64,000 bases of DNA. Source: Bursaphelenchus xylophilus. Lineage: Eukaryota; Nematoda; Chromadorea; Rhabditida; Aphelenchoididae. Positions 57,682 through 64,000 of the stretch are shown here, piece after piece. The stretch spans positions 558,001 to 622,000 of the forward strand of contig CAJFCV020000006.1 in assembly GCA_904066235.2 (NCBI GenBank). Direction: 5' to 3'. Position 1 is the stretch's first letter. Each line of letters starts with the position of its first letter. A program made the translations under genes and the position numbers. The notes under the pieces were generated by a model. That model made no database searches. It saw nothing but the letters and a program-made list of their open reading frames with translations, and was not told the DNA's origin.

Positions 57682-58509
57682 TTAATTGCTATATAGTTTT
57701 CTGAGACTATGCTCCATGCCGACTTCCACAAACGCGTCAATTGGCCGGACAATAAAGGGTATGGTGACCAATCCAAGTCCAGTCGAGACTAATTTTATCG
57801 AAGTGGGCGCAAGCCGTGAAAACCTAAAAACTCCATGTAAAATTATGTCGAAGTATGTCTAAAAACGGCTCAAGAGCAACAATAAGAGGCGATCTCACTT
57901 TTTTAGGCCGAATGTGCTCGTTGCGACTAGTCGATTTATTGTCATTCCAGGGATTATTACGGAGGCGAAGGTTTGCCAAGCCAAGGTATCCAATAAAGTG
58001 ATCCCCAGTTGTTTATGCCGCTCCACTTTGCTTTGAAAAGGCTTCTAAAATAATTTACATAGTTTTTTTCTCTCTCTTGATTATATTGGAACCCGAATTT
58101 TGTCATTTCCATTATCAATCATTAGCAATATAATCCCTGATCAAAATATGCTTCTTACTTTGTAAACTTTGTGTGTTTTATCAAACGCATCCGCTATGAC
58201 GTAGCTCGAGGCAACTACGTACGTCGCTTTGACAGCTGCGACCGGAATCCATGCTCTAAAGGCTTCTCCAATCTCATTTGCATAGCCTGCAATATTGTAG
58301 TAGGTGAAAAAAGGAAAAAACTGTCGAGAACCGCCTTTTTGAGATGAGACAAAAATTGTTTGAGCTCTCAATGAAGTCTAAAAAACAACAAAAAAGATGA
58401 ACTCCTTACCGAGAAATCGAATTGGAGTATCTCTGTACAAATCTCCTTTGCCCCAATCGTTCTGAAGTTCGTATAAAAACCTTCTTGTTGTAGATACTTC
58501 GTCGGTCAT
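57682..58509 (-). CDS. Mitochondrial fission process protein 1 (MTFP1/MTP18)
   Basis: Inner mitochondrial membrane protein that promotes fission. Four exons: 58410-58509, 58159-58286, 57899-58044 and 57682-57823, giving 171 aa, the normal family length. Diagnostic stretches are DLYRDTPIRFLGYANEIGEA, FRAWIPVAAVKATYVVASSY, ADAFDKTHK, LLDTLAWQTFASVIIPG and IPFIVRPIDAFVEVGMEHSL. Every junction keeps phase and the stop is TAA. The upstream neighbour on the same strand is the SnoaL-like gene, whose stop is about 275 bp away. Mitochondrial function is established for human MTFP1; here it is inferred. Confidence 0.94.
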
Positions 58510-58784
58510 TTTTTTGAGCCCTCAAATGTCATTTCGGGGTCAAACCTCCTCGTCGCAAATAAATCTCACGAGCTCAACAATATTTTTTTGCTTGCAACAG
58601 AATGCCAAGAATGTTTTGGCGTCTCAATTTCACGTGGTGGGACCATAAACATTGCTGTAAATGGCAGGAATGTACACGGTTTCTGCTAGAAAACTTTATT
58701 TGGCAACATTTACCACACTTCAAGTAACGAATTGGACTATTAAAGCGGGAAGTCTTGTGCGTTTTGATGGGTTATTCCGAGCCA

Positions 58785-59981
58785 TTATTCCGCGGCTTTG
58801 ATGACGTTGAAACAATCGTTGTGGATGAACCAAACACCGTCAATCTTCTTCCAGATTTGGAGATAGGCGCCGGATTCGGTCCCACGACTCCCGTCCAGGT
58901 GATAGCTTCCGCGTTCGAAGGCCCAATCACCGCTTCCGTTCACCTCTTCGGTGATGATCTAGAGTAATATAATTTTTAGCCAAAACGTCAGAGTTAAAGT
59001 ATGTTTAATGTCTATCAAGTCACTGCAGTGTTCTATAGTTACCATAGGACCTACTTGAGCAGAGGTGACGCCATCAGCCATGTCTTGTTTGAAATATTTT
59101 TCGATTCCTTCGCGCCCTTTCACCGGGGAATGCCCGTTCGGCATGAAGTAACCGTCCTTGTCGTAGACCTGGGCGGCCTTGTGCGCATCGCCGGCGTTGA
59201 AGGCTTGCATGAACTCTTCTTGGCGGGCCTTCACTTCTTGGAAGAGAGCTAAAATCAAAAGTTATACGAGATTTACCTTATTTTCGGGGAAGTTGAGTGT
59301 GTTTAGAAGTTTTTGTGGAAAAAAATTTTACAACAACTAGAATTTCGGTCTATGTTTGGTTGTGAAGTGCTTGAAATTTAAGTTCCACTTTTTGGTATAG
59401 AATCACCTTGTTTTGTGCTCACAAAAATCACTGCACAGTGCAAAAAGACAAACCCATGTTCATGTTCTCGATGAGCTTCGAATTCAAGGGGATATGTCGG
59501 AACAGATTCCTCTCCGCATTCGTGTTGATTGGCACACAATTCTTCGGCTTTGTGGGCATTTGTCAGCGAATTAAAGTGCAATAACAACAACAAAAAGCAA
59601 TCTGTAAGATTTGAAAGTTTTCTGAAAGTTCGAAGTCTGAATTCACACTGTATTCAAAAATTTTTACGAAACGTAGACATTCAAATAGTTAAAAAAAGTA
59701 AAATTCGCAATTTTTGAAACTTCTTCAAATTGTTCAAAATTATGAAAATATCTAAATTATCTCTAATTTTTGTCACATGACGATCTGAGATTGACGATTC
59801 GAAATACACACAAATAATTAATTTTACATTACAATAAGCATATTGTTACAGTAAATGCATAGTGCACAGTGCAAAAAGATCGAAAAGATCTCAAAAATCC
59901 CGAAAAATTCGGCCGAAATTTCGAGCAAAATTCGTCCTTGCATTGACGCACTTTGGCTTATTTATACTGCCACTTACCCAT
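58785..59981 (-). CDS. SnoaL/NTF2-like (DUF4440-type) small protein
   Basis: A cone-fold protein of about 123 aa. Exons are 59978-59981 (ATG plus one base), 59055-59248 and 58785-58958. Family features are KARQEEFMQAFNAGDAHKAA, VYDKDGYFMPNGHSPVKGRE, GIEKYFKQDM and SGAYLQIWKKIDGVWFIHND, typical of SnoaL-like nematode proteins. The exact activity is unknown. The start is inferred: a TTTTCAG site at 60037 would be a trans-splice acceptor, and the ATG is followed at once by a donor (ATGG|GTAAG), which gives MALFQEVK in phase. Intron 1 (729 bp) contains two copies of TGCACAGTGCAAAAAGA and an open frame of doubtful meaning at about 59455-59590. Confidence 0.78.
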
Positions 59982-61156
59982 GGTTTCGGGGAAGGCGGCT
60001 TTGAACGTGGCGACGGGTGTAAGTGACGATGCGCCTGAAAATGACAGTTCGCCGACGCTGCGTTCAACGGAAATGGATACTCGGACGGAAATGCGAGGGC
60101 AGACTATAGCACAAAATGTGGTCTTTATATGCGCAGTTGAACTGCAGGAGGATTTTGCAGAAGCTTTTAAAAAACGAAGAACGGTATGAGGAATGAGAAA
60201 AATTAAATCTGAAATTACTCTATCCAGCAAACGGAGATTTTATTGAAATTTCTGACTACTTGAGCTGTATAGAGAGCATATTAATTCCTGAAAATTTTAG
60301 CTTACGGCTTACAGGAACAGCAGAGATATTCAACGATCTTTTCAGAAGGGAGACTACAGAATGCTATGAGAAACGGTCAGACAATTTCGGGTTGTGGATT
60401 TTTATTTTTTTTGTCGGTATAAAAGCAAATCCAAGCAAAATTCCCATAAAACGCGAGCTGAAATTTTTAAGGATTGATTTGTGGCCAAAGTACAAGCTGT
60501 GACTAACAGTTTGTAAATCTGTAAAGTCGGAGCTTCAAACACCACCCTTGCAAACAAATTACACAGTCCTCCCCAACGTCTTTAGTCAAGACTGCCCTCA
60601 AGACTGTCCATTGTCAACAACCATTCCAGATCTCCCAGTGGCCCTCTTAAGACTCCGGTTTCGGACTCTCTAGGGCATGCACGACGCTGGGGTTCTGGCA
60701 CGGGTTTCCTGCAATTACCGATGAGAGATTTACACATCCTCAACAACTCTTTTGTCGGCCCAGCGGAAATTGCTCCGACCGAAGAGTGGTACTTACCGGA
60801 GGGCTCTTTCCGACAATAGGATATCGGTTTTTACTTTTTTTGAAGGAATATATTATAGATCATGCTTGAAGATGCGTGTTTTGTTGGGCGAAAGGAAATA
60901 ATTAACAATGAGATTGGAGGGGCTGGTAAAATACGTGCGTATAAATCCGGATGTATCATAAATGTAAATTGCTTTCAGCAAGGGGAGTGAAGTGCTAGAG
61001 AAGATGTCTAACATTTAAAGAGAATCTAACAATTGCAAGCATCACATTTTAATAATTTACCGTACAGCTTTTTGCCAAATTTCATCAAAACAAGAGAGCA
61101 CAAAATTTTTATTATATACATAAAAATCAGCAATGAAAAACGTAAAATCTCAAATT
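59982..61156. other. Intergenic stretch with a family D fragment
   Basis: A diverged family D piece lies at about 60270-60490 (AATTCCTGAAAATTTTAGC and AAAACGCGAGCTGAAA). No gene is supported. Confidence 0.5.
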
Positions 61157-63091
<1,935 letters not shown>

Positions 63092-63850
63092 TGCCGATTG
63101 TATTAACTGGAAACCGATAACTTTAAAAACTTCTAGACCGCAAAATGGGAAGAAATGAGAAAAGGTATTTTGACCAGCAAATAATTGAATAGCCAATTTC
63201 AAGATTACACCCGCAATTACCAGATAAACAAAGGGATTATAGATGGAAAGTGACCAAAATATCTGTACAATGTGTGACTTCTCATCAACAGCCATAAAAC
63301 CCACATTTTTTGCTTTTTACAACGTGGTAAAATATTATATGTAACGGTTTTTTGTCGTTTAAAAAAACGTTGAAAAAACGGAGTTAAGAAACAATCCTTG
63401 CAAAAACAACCCAAGTCAACCTCAAAAAAAACGAACCCAATCCGTCTTCCTTGGCCTTTCGTTCGGAGCAGGATGAGTAATAGGCCAAATAAAAAGAAAT
63501 TGAAAAACAAAACAATTGCCAATTCAAAGTCCAAGAGCGTTAAACGGGGGAAAAGGTGTTTATAAATAAATAACGTTGACAAGGATTAGTTAAGATCTTG
63601 GGATTTGGCACGCAGAACATGTGGGAAAAAAGGGAAAAATAAGTGCTTTTGGAAAGACGGATGTAACTTAAAGACGCGTACAAAAGCAGAAAATTTTGTA
63701 ATTTTTGATTATAAATAATTGAACAAAACAAATAGATGAATCACACGGTGAAAAGTTTACTGAAACAAGTGAAGAATCACAAGGCAATTCATAGGCGAAT
63801 TTCAAATGTCATAGGACTATTGAAAATGAAAAGATACCATCCTTAAGAAA
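63092..63850 (-). other. Possible exons of another membrane protein, unresolved
   Basis: Two hydrophobic open stretches lie on the - strand: VIAGVILKLAIQLFAG around 63190-63230, and LAIVLFFNFFLFGLLLILL around 63470-63530. They could belong to an additional multi-pass gene or to an alternative 5' end of the chemoreceptor. No good donor-acceptor pair joins them in phase and no start is clear. Confidence 0.2.
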
Positions 63851-63854
63851 TTTG

Positions 63855-64000
63855 CAAAAGAAGTGTTCGGAGTGTGACGCCTCGATTTGCTTCAATTTTT
63901 GCTACACCTCGGGCATAAGGCGTTTATCGATTTTAGAAAGTTTTAGCTCGTACTTTTTTTGCATTACCGTTGAGACAATAAACTGTTCACTGTTTCAGAG
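63855..64000. mobile_element. Family D TIR element, cut by the window end
   Basis: AAGAAGTGTTCGGAGTGTGACGCC, then a CTCGGGCATAAG-like stretch and AGAAAGTTTTAGCTCG, follow the left half of family D, diverged. It continues beyond the window. Confidence 0.6.

Noticed and set aside
58755..58967. Plus-strand 70-codon frame
   Set aside because: It is the antisense shadow of the last exon of the SnoaL-like gene.

Overview
The window is a stretch of animal genomic DNA, almost certainly from a nematode. The genes are split by many small introns with TTTTCAG-type acceptors. Several start codons lie a few bases after such an acceptor, as expected for spliced-leader trans-splicing. Two genes are nematode-type seven-transmembrane chemoreceptors. 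I built the gene models by hand: each splice junction was chosen so that reading phase is kept through the stop codon, and all exon lengths sum to whole codons. Species cannot be named.

Layout: 1-9.8 kb is repeat-rich and nearly gene-free, with one small predicted membrane-protein gene (-). At 9.9-14.9 kb lie two tandem SLC17-type anion transporters (+). They are followed on + by a membrane short-chain dehydrogenase fused to a TMEM254-like domain (15.2-18.0 kb) and the transcription elongation factor IWS1 (18.4-20.9 kb). A perfect-looking 1.06-kb palindrome separates IWS1 from an unrecognised gene on - (22.4-25.3 kb or further). At 26-31.8 kb is a transposon graveyard with nested elements. 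Then come ASNSD1-like (+, 31.9-34.2 kb), an SLC2 sugar transporter (-, 35.0-38.1 kb), mitochondrial enoyl-CoA hydratase (+, 39.6-41.4 kb) and an Srt-type chemoreceptor (-, 42.1-44.3 kb). From 46.7 to 63.1 kb all genes are on -: two tandem paralogues of an unrecognised single-pass membrane family, a small SH2 protein, the mitochondrial fission factor MTFP1, a SnoaL/NTF2-like protein and a second chemoreceptor.

Metabolic and housekeeping genes (ECHS1, MTFP1, IWS1, ASNSD1) are mixed with transporters and chemoreceptors; there is no obvious pathway cluster. SnoaL-like and MTFP1 are head-to-tail with about 275 bp between them, so an operon is possible but not shown.

The most striking content is the mobile DNA. 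At least seven small terminal-inverted-repeat families are present, several with exact target-site duplications, and many sit in introns. Nested insertions give a relative age order (family D older than E, E older than F). Both family-F copies carry a tRNA-like sequence with Pol III A and B boxes. Other notable points are four GC-AG introns in two paralogous gene pairs, a predicted 8-nt microexon, and several perfect hairpins.
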